From Acidobacteriota bacterium (lineage in GTDB: Bacteria > Acidobacteriota > Vicinamibacteria > Vicinamibacterales > CAVVIG01), in NCBI GenBank assembly GCA_023265105.1, contig JAHFUJ010000002.1, positions 16,877 to 54,250 of the forward strand: 37,374 bases of DNA. Direction: 5' to 3'. The notes under the pieces are model-generated. The model had not been told where the DNA came from and did no database searches. It was given only the letters and a program-made list of their open reading frames with translations. Below, piece after piece: positions 7,868-15,926 of this stretch. The position numbers were made by a program, and so were the translations under genes. Within the stretch, counting starts at the first letter, position 1. Each line of letters starts with the position of its first letter.

Positions 7868-9435
7868 CGCACTACGACGTGATCATCATCGGCACGGGCG
7901 CAGGCGGCGGAACACTCGCCTACCACCTGGCCCCCTCGGGCAAGCGGATCCTGCTCCTCGAACGCGGCGACTACGTCCGCCGCGAAAAGGACAACTGGAG
8001 CTCCCGCGCCGTCAACGTCGACGGGAAGTACAACACGAAAGAAGTGTGGCAGGACAAAGACGGCAAGCCGCTCCATCCCCACACCAACTACTACGTCGGC
8101 GGAAACACGAAGTTCTACGGCGCGGCGCTGTTCCGGCTTCGCAAGGAAGACTTCGGGGAGATTCGGCACCACGGCGGCGTCTCGCCCGCCTGGCCGATCG
8201 CCTACGAGGAGATCGAGCCGTACTACACGAAGGCCGAATACCTGTATCAGGTTCACGGCGAGCGTGGAGTCGATCCGACGGAGCCGTGGGCCAGCGCGCC
8301 GTATCGATTTCCGGCGGTGCAGCACGAGCCGCGCATCCAGCAGCTTCACGATGACTTGTCGCGGCGCGGGCTGCGTCCCTTCCACGTCCCGCTCGGCATC
8401 TTGTTGGACGAATCGGACCCGCACAAGAGCCGCTGCATCCGATGCAACACGTGCGACGGGTTCCCGTGTTTGGTCCACGCAAAGAGTGACGCACAGGTGA
8501 TCTGCGTCGACCCGGCGCTCGAGCATCCGAACGTGACGCTCCTCACCAACGCGCGTGTGACGCGCCTGGTGACGAGCGCGTCGGGTCGCGAGGTGACGGG
8601 CGTGGCCGTCCAGCGCAACGGCACCGAAGAGACCTTTTCGAGTGACGTCGTCGTCTCGTCGTGCGGGGCCATCAATTCGGCCGCACTGCTGTTGCGTTCC
8701 GCCAACGATCGCCACCCGCGGGGTCTCGCGAACGGATCGGGCGTCGTCGGACGTCATTACATGGGGCACGTCAACTCGGTGCTGCTAGCCATTTCGAAAT
8801 CGCCGAACGCCACGGTGTTTCAGAAGACGCTCGGCGTGAATGACTTCTATCTCGGCGACGATGAGTTCAAGTACCCGATGGGCCACATTTCGTTTGTCGG
8901 AAAGTTGGACGCGATTGCCCTCTCCGCTGGTGCGCCGGCCATCGTGCCAGGAATGACGCTCGACATCATGGCGAAGCACTCGCTGGATTTCTGGCTCACC
9001 TCGGAGGACCTGCCCGATCCCGACAACCGCGTGACGCTCGACCGCGACGGCAACATTGTCTTGTCGTACACGCCGAACAACGACGAGGGCCACAAGCGTC
9101 TGATCAAGAAGCTGGAGTACCTCCTCCAGCACCTGGACATGCATCCGCACCTTGTGCCTCGGAATCTGTTCGTGGGCAATCGCATTCCACTCGCCGGCGT
9201 GGCGCATCAGAACGGCACGGTTCGGTTCGGGCGCGATCCGAACACGTCGGCACTCGATTCGAACTGCAAAGCGCACGAGCTGGATAACTTGTATGTCGTG
9301 GACGGCAGTTTCTTTCCGTCGAGCGGCGCGGTGAATCCGGCGCTGACGATTATGGCCAACGCCCTTCGGGTCGGAGATCACATTCTGGAGCGGTTTGGCG
9401 CGAAGACGAGTGTCGCGCAAGGAGCTGTCGCATGA
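7864..9435 (+). CDS. GMC-family FAD oxidoreductase
   Basis: The 523-aa product starts at ATG 7864; the longer in-frame extension upstream is a shadow of the aquaporin gene. YDVIIIGTGAGGGTLA (residues 4-19) is the FAD Rossmann motif, and the C-terminal NLYVVDGSFFPSSGAVNPALTIMANA is typical of GMC enzymes. It resembles the gluconate-dehydrogenase / sugar-oxidase branch. A cysteine cluster at C191, C194, C197 and C202 (RCIRCNTCDGFPC) could bind a metal or Fe-S cluster, or form disulfides. No Tat signal is visible, so it is probably cytoplasmic or exported with a partner. It overlaps both neighbours by 4 bases (aquaporin before, VOC protein after). Confidence 0.9.
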   Translation: MTHYDVIIIGTGAGGGTLAYHLAPSGKRILLLERGDYVRREKDNWSSRAVNVDGKYNTKEVWQDKDGKPLHPHTNYYVGGNTKFYGAALFRLRKEDFGEIRHHGGVSPAWPIAYEEIEPYYTKAEYLYQVHGERGVDPTEPWASAPYRFPAVQHEPRIQQLHDDLSRRGLRPFHVPLGILLDESDPHKSRCIRCNTCDGFPCLVHAKSDAQVICVDPALEHPNVTLLTNARVTRLVTSASGREVTGVAVQRNGTEETFSSDVVVSSCGAINSAALLLRSANDRHPRGLANGSGVVGRHYMGHVNSVLLAISKSPNATVFQKTLGVNDFYLGDDEFKYPMGHISFVGKLDAIALSAGAPAIVPGMTLDIMAKHSLDFWLTSEDLPDPDNRVTLDRDGNIVLSYTPNNDEGHKRLIKKLEYLLQHLDMHPHLVPRNLFVGNRIPLAGVAHQNGTVRFGRDPNTSALDSNCKAHELDNLYVVDGSFFPSSGAVNPALTIMANALRVGDHILERFGAKTSVAQGAVA

Positions 9436-10568
9436 AGCGTCTGATCGTTGCGGTCGCAGTCGCAAGCGTGCTTGCGCCGCTGTATGTAGTGTCCGGCTTT
9501 AGCCGGACCTTGCCGATGGCACCTTCGTACGTGGCGTCCGGCTTGAGCCGGACCTTGCCGACGGCACCTTCGTACGTGGCGTCCGGCTTCAGCCGGACCT
9601 CGGCCGGGTCGACGGAGTCGAATCAGATTCTGCCGGTGACTGCCGTCGAATCAGTCGGCATGACCGTCTCCGATATGGATCGGGCGCTCGCGTTCTACAC
9701 GGGAGTGCTGCCATTCGTAAAAATCTCGGACCAGGAGCTCTCGGGACGCCCGTACGAGCTGCTCACGGGCGTCTTTGGCGCCCGTAGCCACGTCGTCAGG
9801 CTGCGGCTCGGTTCGGAAGAGATCGAGCTGACCGAGTTTCTGGCGCCGAAAGGCCGCCCGATGCCGCCCGACCTTCGCGCGAACGACCGTCTGTTTCAGC
9901 ACATTGCCATTGTCGTGAGCGACATCACGAAGGCGTACGGCGTCCTGAGACAGCATGGAATCGAGCATGCGTCGACCGGACCTCAACGGCTTCCTGACTG
10001 GAACCCAAACGCGGGCGGCATCAGTGCGTTCTATTTCCGCGACCCCGATCGCCACTTTCTCGAGATCATCGCCTTCCCACCCGGTAAGGGCTCGCCACGC
10101 TGGCAGGAGTCGTCCACGGGGCTGTTTCTCGGCATCGATCACACCGCGATTGTCGTCGACGACACCAGCGCATCGCTGCGGTTTTACCGCGACACGCTCG
10201 GGCTAGTGGTTGCCGGCGAGAGCGAGAACTACGACGTCGAGCAGGAACATCTCAACAACGTCTTCGGCGCGCGGCTGCGAATCACCGCGCTTCGTGCGGG
10301 CAAGGGGCCGGGTATCGAGCTCCTCGAGTATCTCGCGCCTCGCGATGGTCGACCGGCCCCGAACGATCTGCTCTCGAACGACATCGCGCACTGGCAGACG
10401 ACGCTCGTTGCCGATCGGCTCGATCCGTTGCTGGGTCTCGCCCGTGACCATCGCGTCTCGCTCGTCTCACCCGGCTCGGTAGATGCCTCATCACTTTCTC
10501 TCGGTTTCCGCACGGGATCGCTCACGCGCGATCCGGACGGGCACGGCATGCGCCTCGTCGCGAGATAA
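9432..10568 (+). CDS. Secreted two-domain VOC (glyoxalase/dioxygenase-like) protein with N-terminal repeat
   Basis: The 378-aa product starts at ATG 9432 inside the GMC stop. A hydrophobic export segment (residues 4-17) is followed at once by three 15-residue repeats (YV(V/A)SG(F/L)SRT with LP(M/T)APS, residues 18 to about 57) coded by a 45-bp DNA repeat. Two vicinal-oxygen-chelate domains follow, about residues 70-212 (VGMTVSDMDRALAFYTGVL) and 230-377 (IDHTAIVVDDTSASLRFYRDTLGL). VOC proteins bind a metal and act on vicinal oxygens (glyoxalases, dioxygenases, resistance proteins); the reaction here is unknown. The repeat looks like an insertion tolerated between signal peptide and mature protein. 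Confidence 0.85.
   Translation: MKRLIVAVAVASVLAPLYVVSGFSRTLPMAPSYVASGLSRTLPTAPSYVASGFSRTSAGSTESNQILPVTAVESVGMTVSDMDRALAFYTGVLPFVKISDQELSGRPYELLTGVFGARSHVVRLRLGSEEIELTEFLAPKGRPMPPDLRANDRLFQHIAIVVSDITKAYGVLRQHGIEHASTGPQRLPDWNPNAGGISAFYFRDPDRHFLEIIAFPPGKGSPRWQESSTGLFLGIDHTAIVVDDTSASLRFYRDTLGLVVAGESENYDVEQEHLNNVFGARLRITALRAGKGPGIELLEYLAPRDGRPAPNDLLSNDIAHWQTTLVADRLDPLLGLARDHRVSLVSPGSVDASSLSLGFRTGSLTRDPDGHGMRLVAR
9481..9600 (+). repeat. 45-bp tandem repeat with REP-like palindrome, inside the VOC gene
   Basis: The palindrome GTCCGGCTT(T/G/C)AGCCGGAC occurs at 9491-9508, 9536-9553 and 9581-9598, exactly 45 bp apart. The spacer (CTTGCC(G/A)(A/C)(T/G)GGCACCTTCGTA-type) is also repeated. Since 45 is a multiple of 3 the reading frame is kept, adding 15 codons per unit. 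The same palindrome occurs at 26227-26285 in an unrelated gene. Confidence 0.9.
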
Positions 10569-10600
10569 CGCCATCAGACGTCGAGAGGCATGTCGTTACC

Positions 10601-11057
10601 CTAACTCTTGGCGTCAAGTGCACTGGTCGCCGGAACCGGATCGGGCACGTGATTCGTGACCGGTGGAATCGACCGCAGATACGCGAACACCGCCTTCAAA
10701 TCCTCGTCGGTCATGTTGCGATACACCGGCCACGGCATGGGCGGCAAGATCGGGCGTGACGTGGCCATGTGTTTTCCCGTCCGTATCGTCTTTACGTTAC
10801 ATCGCTTCGGGCCAGATTCCGAGCCCGGTGTTCGGGTCCGGCGTGAGGTTTGCCGTGAACGAAACGCCCCAGGGCCCCGCGAACGCGGTGTTCGTGGCCG
10901 AGGTCACGGATTGCCACGAGCCGTTGGCGAGAAAGGTCGGCGAAGGCGACACGTTCACACCCTCGGGATGTCCCGACAACATGCGGCTCATGTCTGGCCC
11001 CGGACCAGTCGGGTCCATCTTCCAGGGCGTATGGCAATTGTGAAGGGAGTTTACCAA
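10601..11057 (-). pseudogene. c-type cytochrome remnant, frameshifted and N-terminally truncated
   Basis: Reading the minus strand from 11057, TTG starts [20 protein letters not shown], then ATNTAFAGPWGVSFTANLTPD and GLGIWPEAM. A TAA stop follows near 10797. The neighbouring frame continues at once with VKTIRTGKHMATSRPILPPMPW and DEDLKAVFAYLRSIPPV, to a TAG at 10601-10603. Together these match the conserved body of a diheme-like cytochrome c, split by about one inserted base near 10797-10800. The heme motif is damaged: the first Cys of CxxCH is Leu (LHNCH). The N-terminus and signal peptide are missing. No functional product is expected. Confidence 0.75.
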
Positions 11058-11244
11058 CCGCGAGCTTCGGCTCGACTCGACGCTGCAGCTTCCAGATTAC
11101 AAGGACAATCTCGAAGCCCGCTTGATCCTGCTCCGCCGCCGGCTCGACGAACGCCGGCCCCCTGTTCGCCTCATCAGAAGCGGCCGAGGGCATTTTCGTC
11201 TCCAGGCCGACAAGCATCTTGTGCTCGAGGAGATCGGGCCGTAG
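11044..11244 (+). pseudogene. Winged-helix DNA-binding domain fragment
   Basis: The frame between TGA 11041 and TAG 11242 reads [22 protein letters not shown], then [31 protein letters not shown] and ends VLEEIGP. The pattern (helix, recognition helix of the [12 protein letters not shown] type, then a beta wing [12 protein letters not shown]) looks like the C-terminal winged helix of a transcriptional regulator. There is no start codon and nothing upstream, because the reading frame abuts the cytochrome relic of the other strand. I take it as the 3' end of a lost regulator gene; the family assignment is by pattern only. Confidence 0.5.
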
Positions 11245-11330
11245 GGCGGTCCCTCTTCGATGGTCCGTCGGCCTAGACACGCCTGAGCAAAGGAGAGTAA
11301 AATAGGCACAAGAACTGAGGTTATCTGAGT

Positions 11331-11672
11331 ATGGCAAGAGTCCAGCCTGTGCTGACCCCCACTGAACTTGCGCTGGTCGACCAAATGGCCGAGCTGACGC
11401 GGTCGAAGCGCACCGACGTGATCAAGAGCGCTCTGGGCGTCTACCATTGGTTCGTGCGGCAGGCCTTGACCGGGAGCAAAGTGGTATCCCGCAAACCCAC
11501 CGGCGAGGAAGTCGCTCTCGAGACGGCCGAACTGGCCGCTCTGGAAGGGAGGGGCAATCGCCTCGGTCCTGAAGAGCTCGGTCTGCTCGCCAAGCAACTC
11601 GCCTCCGCGTCTGACCCAATCGACGCCGCTCGTCTAAAGGAACGCCTCACGCGCGGCTTCTACGGCATCTAA
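11331..11672 (+). CDS. Small ribbon-helix-helix-like protein
   Basis: The 113-aa product starts at ATG 11331. Residues 1-45 (MARVQPVLTPTELALVDQMA, then RSKRTDVIKSALGVYHWF) have the length and spacing of a ribbon-helix-helix domain: a short beta strand, then two helices with a basic turn. The remainder is charged and helical with no recognised domain. It is followed after 14 bases by another small gene (11687-11932), so the two probably form an operon. The arrangement resembles an antitoxin-type regulator with a partner, but neither toxin motifs nor autoregulatory operators are evident. Confidence 0.65.
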   Translation: MARVQPVLTPTELALVDQMAELTRSKRTDVIKSALGVYHWFVRQALTGSKVVSRKPTGEEVALETAELAALEGRGNRLGPEELGLLAKQLASASDPIDAARLKERLTRGFYGI

Positions 11673-11686
11673 GATTAGAGCGCGTC

Positions 11687-11932
11687 GTGCCGAAGGTCCG
11701 CCGCCACGACATTCCGCCCGCGCTGTTCCAGCATCTGCTCGACCGCATCCAAAGCCGGAAGATCCCAGCAACTCAGCTGGAATTGCTGGCGAAGTGGCTC
11801 GATACCGAACCGGAAGTCCCCGAGGGTCAGTGGTTCAAACGATTCACGGGCATAACGGTTTGCGGCGAAGGAGAGTTGGTCAAGACTTTTCTCCTCCCTG
11901 GTCAGCCCGCCAAAGGCCAGAGGGTCTCATGA
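11687..11932 (+). CDS. Hypothetical small protein, partner of the upstream RHH-like gene
   Basis: The 81-aa product starts at GTG 11687. It reads VPKVRRHDIPPALFQHLLDRI, then RKIPATQLELLAKWLDTEPEVPEGQWFKRF and GITVCGEGELVKTFLLPGQ. Two predicted helices with a basic N-terminus precede a short beta-rich end. I recall similar short proteins in acidobacterial and proteobacterial genomes with no function assigned. The 3' end overlaps the convergent fusion gene by 31 bases. The product shows no nuclease, kinase or PIN signature, so calling it a toxin would be speculation. Confidence 0.6.
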   Translation: MPKVRRHDIPPALFQHLLDRIQSRKIPATQLELLAKWLDTEPEVPEGQWFKRFTGITVCGEGELVKTFLLPGQPAKGQRVS

Positions 11933-14562
11933 AGCGGGGATCGGTCGGGACGTTCCCGCAGATGGCCGCGAGCCGTGCGCATGTACTCGCGAGTTAGGCG
12001 GATGAGCGTGCGCCCGGACGTGGGCGTGATGCCCCGGCGGCGGTTCTCCGCCGCGATCTCGAACGCGATCCGCCACTGCGTCATCAGAACACGATACGCC
12101 CTCGTCAACGGTGTCCCGGGATGGTAGATGTGCGTGGCTTCCGAGGTCACGCCGTTCAACTCGATAATCTTGAACCCGCGCCCATTCCGAAATGCCTCGA
12201 TCCCTCCGTCCACTCGTACATCGAATCGTCCGAAATAGAAGCCATCGAAACCTCGCGCGATCGCGTCGAAGCGCTCTTCGAGCGCCGGTGTGAGCACCCA
12301 CGCGCCGTCGAGGAACATGGCGCCGCGGCAGTGGGTACCGAGCTCCGCGAGCGGGATCGCCTCGCCGACCGACGGCACATCCCCTAGCCTCTCGCGGTGT
12401 CGCTCACAGTAGAGCCGCGCCATGCATACCGCGCGTTCGTCCTGAAGAATCAATTCTTCCAACGTGCGTCGGCCATCGCCTACCACCGTGGGGAACCTCT
12501 TCTCGGTAATAGAAAAGACGTGACCACGTGACTCAGAGGGGTACCGGTAGTAAAAGACGCCGAACTCGGCCCCGGCGACGTACTCCTGGATGATCGTGTC
12601 GACCGACGAGTGTGCGAGACAGTCTTCAAGGGCGTTCGTTGAACGAACGACGATGACACCGGACCCACGTTGACCGTGGTTGGGTTTGAGGACGATCGGG
12701 AACGCCAGCGCTTCATCAGCCATGAAGCGTTGTGCCTCTCGAACTTTCTCGGTCTGGCTCAGACTCCCCGCAATCAGGCGCGAGCGCGCCATGTACTGGC
12801 GGGCACCGGCGAGTGCCTGAAGAATGGCGTATTTCGATTCGCCGACGAAGCCGCCTGCCTCAATCGCTGGATTGGCGGCTGTAAACAGGGTGACACTCCG
12901 ATGCTTCACCATGAGGTACACGATGTACCCGAGCAGCGGCGGATAGAACACCCAGGGCGGCCAGAATTCCCATCTCGTGCACCGTCGCCAAGACGAGACC
13001 AGCAGCCTGCGTCCCTTGGCGGTCGCCGCAAACTGGATGACCTTGAGAGCGAGCGCAACAAGCGCAATGGTGCTCACCGCACGCGCGTACGGAGACAGCA
13101 AAGCCATTGACGGGATGAACAGAACGGAACTGACGAACGCCGAAACGCCGACTGCCAAGGCTGCCCAGATGGCGTTGGCGAGCAGCAACAAAACCATGAA
13201 TCTCCACAGGCCCACGTTCAGCAAACCTGCTGCGACAGTCGCGGTACGCCGCCTGCCCAGTGCGAGCGAACTGAGGTGACGCGTCGCGACGCCGTGCTGT
13301 GAAAGGAACGCGAGGCTCCGTTCGACGGCCTCTGGCGGGAATAGCCATCGCGTCGGCGCCGCCTGGAAGACGCGCCGCCCATAACGGCGACTGCCAAGGA
13401 ATAGCAGCAGGTGGGCGATGCACATGCCAGTGAAGCAGGCGCGCACCGCCAGGGCGGGGCTCACACGTCCACGCGCAACGAGCGCGCCGGCAGCAGCACC
13501 GGTGACATTCTCGGAAACCAATGCGGCGGTCGTCAGAAGTCCACTGAACACCGCCGCGGCGATCCCCCGCACTTGCGGCAGCCGCAACGCGTCAAAGGCG
13601 GGGCTCGCTGCACGGACCCGCTCTGGATCTGCATCCGCGAGCGCCGGCGCCCGGCCCTGTTCCGCGCGATCGACGAACTCGGCAATGAGATTGCCGAGAT
13701 ACGGCGCCCTGGTGAACAGCAGGAAGTGATCTCCGTACGGTATGTGCAGCTCACTTTGAGGAATCAGGCGATGGTGCTCCTGTGCCGCCTCAATCGGCAC
13801 TTGATCGTCGTCGGTACCGTGAACAATCAGGGTCGGCACGGTCACCCGCCGAAGGATGTTGCGAAGAGGTCGTTGATCGGAATCGAAGAAGTTGCGCGCA
13901 TACGGAACATCCAACATGGCGTTGTCGAGACGGCCCATGTGCGGGGTCGCTTCGTGCAGGAGCCACAGCGCAATGAGCTGGACGCCGTGAACCGCGTGGT
14001 TGACGTAATAGTCGCCCGTCAGCTCCATCTCCTGGACGCCGATTGCCGAGAGCATCGTCAGGGACGCGACACGTTCGGGCGCCACGTCGGTCAGGTTCAG
14101 CGCAACGCCGCCTCCCATGCTGAACCCCAGCACGTGCGTCCGCCCGATGCCGAGCTGATCCAGGAGCTGCCGCACATAGACGGCGTGAGCGCGAAATGAA
14201 TAATCCGGCAGCGTGCGCGTGGAAGAACCGAAACCGGGCAGATCGGGCACGATCACCCGGGCGTGTTGCGCCAGGACAGGCGCGAGACGCCCGAAGTCGT
14301 CTTTGCGGCCCGGACTGCCGTGGAGGAGCACGATCGTTTCCTGATCCTGGCCAGAGGGCGGTGCGTACTCTCGATACGCAACGCGGATCGCCTCGGATGT
14401 GAGCCGTGTGCCGTCAACCGCCTGCGCAACGGCGACGCGATCGAATGGGCCGGCATCCGCGAGGGCCTGATGCGAGGATCGGGCGAAGAACGAGACCCCG
14501 AGCAGCAGTCCGTAGGCGCCGACGCCCAACAGTACTCGACCGCGCCGGGTTCGGGCGCTCAT
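11902..14562 (-). CDS. Alpha/beta-hydrolase / DedA-like membrane / ATP-grasp three-part fusion protein
   Basis: The product has 886 aa from ATG 14562; the frame runs further upstream but is antisense to the DM13 gene. A membrane anchor lies at residues 11-27. An alpha/beta-hydrolase at about 55-300 has HGSPG (81-85), nucleophile S148 in GFSMG, acid D251 or D252, and H279. A DedA-like membrane block (about 333-510) contains SENVTGAAAGALVARG, matching SEDLTCIAAGLLIQRG of the DedA gene at 27198-27782. An ATP-grasp domain at about 560-830 has K626, E660, and Mg-binding E801 and N803 in IIELNGV. The last domain belongs to the D-Ala-D-Ala-ligase-like carboxylate-amine ligases. Lipid- or cell-wall-linked amide chemistry is possible; the substrate is unknown. 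Confidence 0.85.
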   Translation of the reverse strand: MSARTRRGRVLLGVGAYGLLLGVSFFARSSHQALADAGPFDRVAVAQAVDGTRLTSEAIRVAYREYAPPSGQDQETIVLLHGSPGRKDDFGRLAPVLAQHARVIVPDLPGFGSSTRTLPDYSFRAHAVYVRQLLDQLGIGRTHVLGFSMGGGVALNLTDVAPERVASLTMLSAIGVQEMELTGDYYVNHAVHGVQLIALWLLHEATPHMGRLDNAMLDVPYARNFFDSDQRPLRNILRRVTVPTLIVHGTDDDQVPIEAAQEHHRLIPQSELHIPYGDHFLLFTRAPYLGNLIAEFVDRAEQGRAPALADADPERVRAASPAFDALRLPQVRGIAAAVFSGLLTTAALVSENVTGAAAGALVARGRVSPALAVRACFTGMCIAHLLLFLGSRRYGRRVFQAAPTRWLFPPEAVERSLAFLSQHGVATRHLSSLALGRRRTATVAAGLLNVGLWRFMVLLLLANAIWAALAVGVSAFVSSVLFIPSMALLSPYARAVSTIALVALALKVIQFAATAKGRRLLVSSWRRCTRWEFWPPWVFYPPLLGYIVYLMVKHRSVTLFTAANPAIEAGGFVGESKYAILQALAGARQYMARSRLIAGSLSQTEKVREAQRFMADEALAFPIVLKPNHGQRGSGVIVVRSTNALEDCLAHSSVDTIIQEYVAGAEFGVFYYRYPSESRGHVFSITEKRFPTVVGDGRRTLEELILQDERAVCMARLYCERHRERLGDVPSVGEAIPLAELGTHCRGAMFLDGAWVLTPALEERFDAIARGFDGFYFGRFDVRVDGGIEAFRNGRGFKIIELNGVTSEATHIYHPGTPLTRAYRVLMTQWRIAFEIAAENRRRGITPTSGRTLIRLTREYMRTARGHLRERPDRSPLHETLWPLAG

Positions 14563-14614
14563 AGAGGTGAACGTTCCTTGGATGCCGGGGCGCTCGCAAT
14601 CGTTACGGCATGAG

Positions 14615-15138
14615 CATTCCGAAACCTCCTCAGCGCCACGGAATCCTAGGTTGCGAGCGGTACCAAGACAAGACCGGAAACAACAACCGCAGTGATTCAG
14701 GAGGACAGAATGATTCGTCGCACCATCCGGGCATTTCGTACAGCACTCTTCAGCATCGCGGCGCTCACCATGACGGCGACGTTTGCGCTGGCACAGAGCC
14801 AAACCAGCAAGCCGTTCTCTGGAGCCAAAGTGAACGGCGGCACCATCACACACTCGACGAGGGACGGCCAGGACGTGCTCACGCTGTCGGACGACTTCAA
14901 GGTTCCCGACACACCAGATCCGCACTGGCAGGTGGTCGACTCAAAGGGCAACAACTACCTGCTGCAGCGTCTGGGCGTGAAGAACCTCGGCGGCCTCGCC
15001 AAGGACCGGATCAACATGTCGATCACACTGCCGGCCTACGTCAAGGACGTCGCCAAAGTGCAGATCTACTGCGCGTGGGCGGAAGCGGTCCTCGGCGAGG
15101 CGCCGTTCGGCGCCCCGTTGATGACGATGAACAAGTAG
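14615..15138 (+). repeat. Segmental duplication, copy 1 (DM13 gene plus about 95-bp leader)
   Basis: The leader GCATTCCGAAACCTCCTCAG and onward through AGGAGGACAGAATG aligns, with small gaps, to the sequence from about 24264. The homology continues to the stop codons of both DM13 genes and then ends. The other copy is at 24264-24784. Confidence 0.85.
14710..15138 (+). CDS. DM13-domain exported protein, copy 1
   Basis: The 142-aa product starts at ATG 14710, set by AGGAGG at 14699-14704; an upstream in-frame GTG at 14692 lies before that site. The signal peptide ends at FALAQS (about residue 30). The mature part reads KPFSGAKVNGGTITHSTRDG, VLTLSDDFKVPDTPDPHWQVV and LPAYVKDVAKVQIYCAWAEAVLGEA. 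These are the elements of a DM13 domain, including its conserved Cys near the end; DM13 is proposed to take part in electron transfer in the periplasm or cell surface. It is 121/142 identical by eye to the copy at 24356-24784. Confidence 0.85.
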   Translation: MIRRTIRAFRTALFSIAALTMTATFALAQSQTSKPFSGAKVNGGTITHSTRDGQDVLTLSDDFKVPDTPDPHWQVVDSKGNNYLLQRLGVKNLGGLAKDRINMSITLPAYVKDVAKVQIYCAWAEAVLGEAPFGAPLMTMNK

Positions 15139-15158
15139 CCGAGCGCACGCGCGCAGGG

Positions 15159-15209
15159 TCGCGCCCTTCGGAGCCCAGGCCGGTATCAGGCCGGGCCCAA
15201 GGGGCGCGA
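15159..15209 (+). terminator. Long GC hairpin after DM13 copy 1
   Basis: TCGCGCCC at 15159-15166 pairs with GGGCGCGA at 15202-15209. Inside it, GGCC/GGCC and GCCC/GGGC arms pair around GGTATCA. The hairpin begins 20 bases after the stop. The downstream T-run is weak (CAGTTTAGC), so it may be a transcript-end stabiliser rather than a strict intrinsic terminator. Confidence 0.5.
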
Positions 15210-15320
15210 TCAGTTTAGCGACAGCTCATACTGTCGTGGCTCGGCTCTGCCGCGGCGGCCGATGCTCACAAGGCATGTAACCCGCGGCAACCGGCCGACA
15301 TCAGAAAGGCAGAGGGAGTG

Positions 15321-15806
15321 ATGAAGCTTCTGACGAATTTCGTGGGCGTCGCGGTTTTCTCGGCGGCAGCGGCAGTCATGACAGCCCAGACCAACGAACC
15401 CTTGGCGCTCGACAAGAAGGTTCTGAGTCTGGCAGCGGCCAGAAAGATCGTCGCCGCCTCTGAAGCCGAGGCGAAGGCTCGCCGTCTGGGTGTCGTCATC
15501 GTCGTCGTAGACGACACCGGGAACATCATCCAGCTCACACGGATGGACGCAGCCCAGGTCGCCAGCGTCAATGTGGGTATCGGCAAGGCACGTACGGCCG
15601 CGATCTACCGGCGTCCGAGCAAAGACTTCGAAGAGCAGATCAAGAACGGTCGCGTGGCGGCACTGGCTCTTGCCGACGCGACCCCGCTCCAAGGCGGCGT
15701 GCCGGTCTGGATTGGCGGCAAGGTGGTCGGAGCGGTCGGCGTGAGTGGAGATTCGCCGCAGGCGGATGAAGAGATCGCCATCGCGGGAGCGAAGGCGATC
15801 CCCTGA
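15321..15806 (+). CDS. GlcG/HbpS-family (heme-binding-like) exported protein
   Basis: The 161-aa product starts at ATG 15321 (GTG 15318 directly before it is an alternative; the purine run at 15311-15318 serves either). A signal peptide (MKLLTNFVGVAVFSAAAAVMTAQ) precedes the compact GlcG/HbpS fold: LAAARKIVAASEAEAKARRLGVVIVVVDDTGNIIQLTRMDAA and the C-terminal GGKVVGAVGVSGDSP. HbpS of Streptomyces is an extracellular heme-binding sensor of oxidative stress; other members are glycolate- or cobalamin-linked. The conserved context of exported redox-type proteins here fits a heme or redox role, which is inference. Confidence 0.85.
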   Translation: MKLLTNFVGVAVFSAAAAVMTAQTNEPLALDKKVLSLAAARKIVAASEAEAKARRLGVVIVVVDDTGNIIQLTRMDAAQVASVNVGIGKARTAAIYRRPSKDFEEQIKNGRVAALALADATPLQGGVPVWIGGKVVGAVGVSGDSPQADEEIAIAGAKAIP

Positions 15807-15926
15807 CGTGGGTGACTTTTGCGACCCGCCCGCACTTGACGCCAAGAAAGCTGAGGTGGCCGAAGAATTTCACCGCGCGTCCGGCCCGTACGGTATGCTT
15901 TGAGGCTCGATCCTCACGCGCGAGCA

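Noticed and set aside
9481-9600. CRISPR array
   Set aside because: The units are coding, 45 bp with near-identical spacers and a palindrome; no cas genes nearby.
10656-11276. Plus-strand frame across the cytochrome relic
   Set aside because: The recognisable protein (TANLTPD, HTPW, TIRTGKHM) is on the minus strand; this frame has no known motif.
14563-14925. Upstream extension of the hydrolase fusion frame
   Set aside because: It is antisense to the DM13 gene and its leader; a hydrophobic anchor starts directly after ATG 14562.
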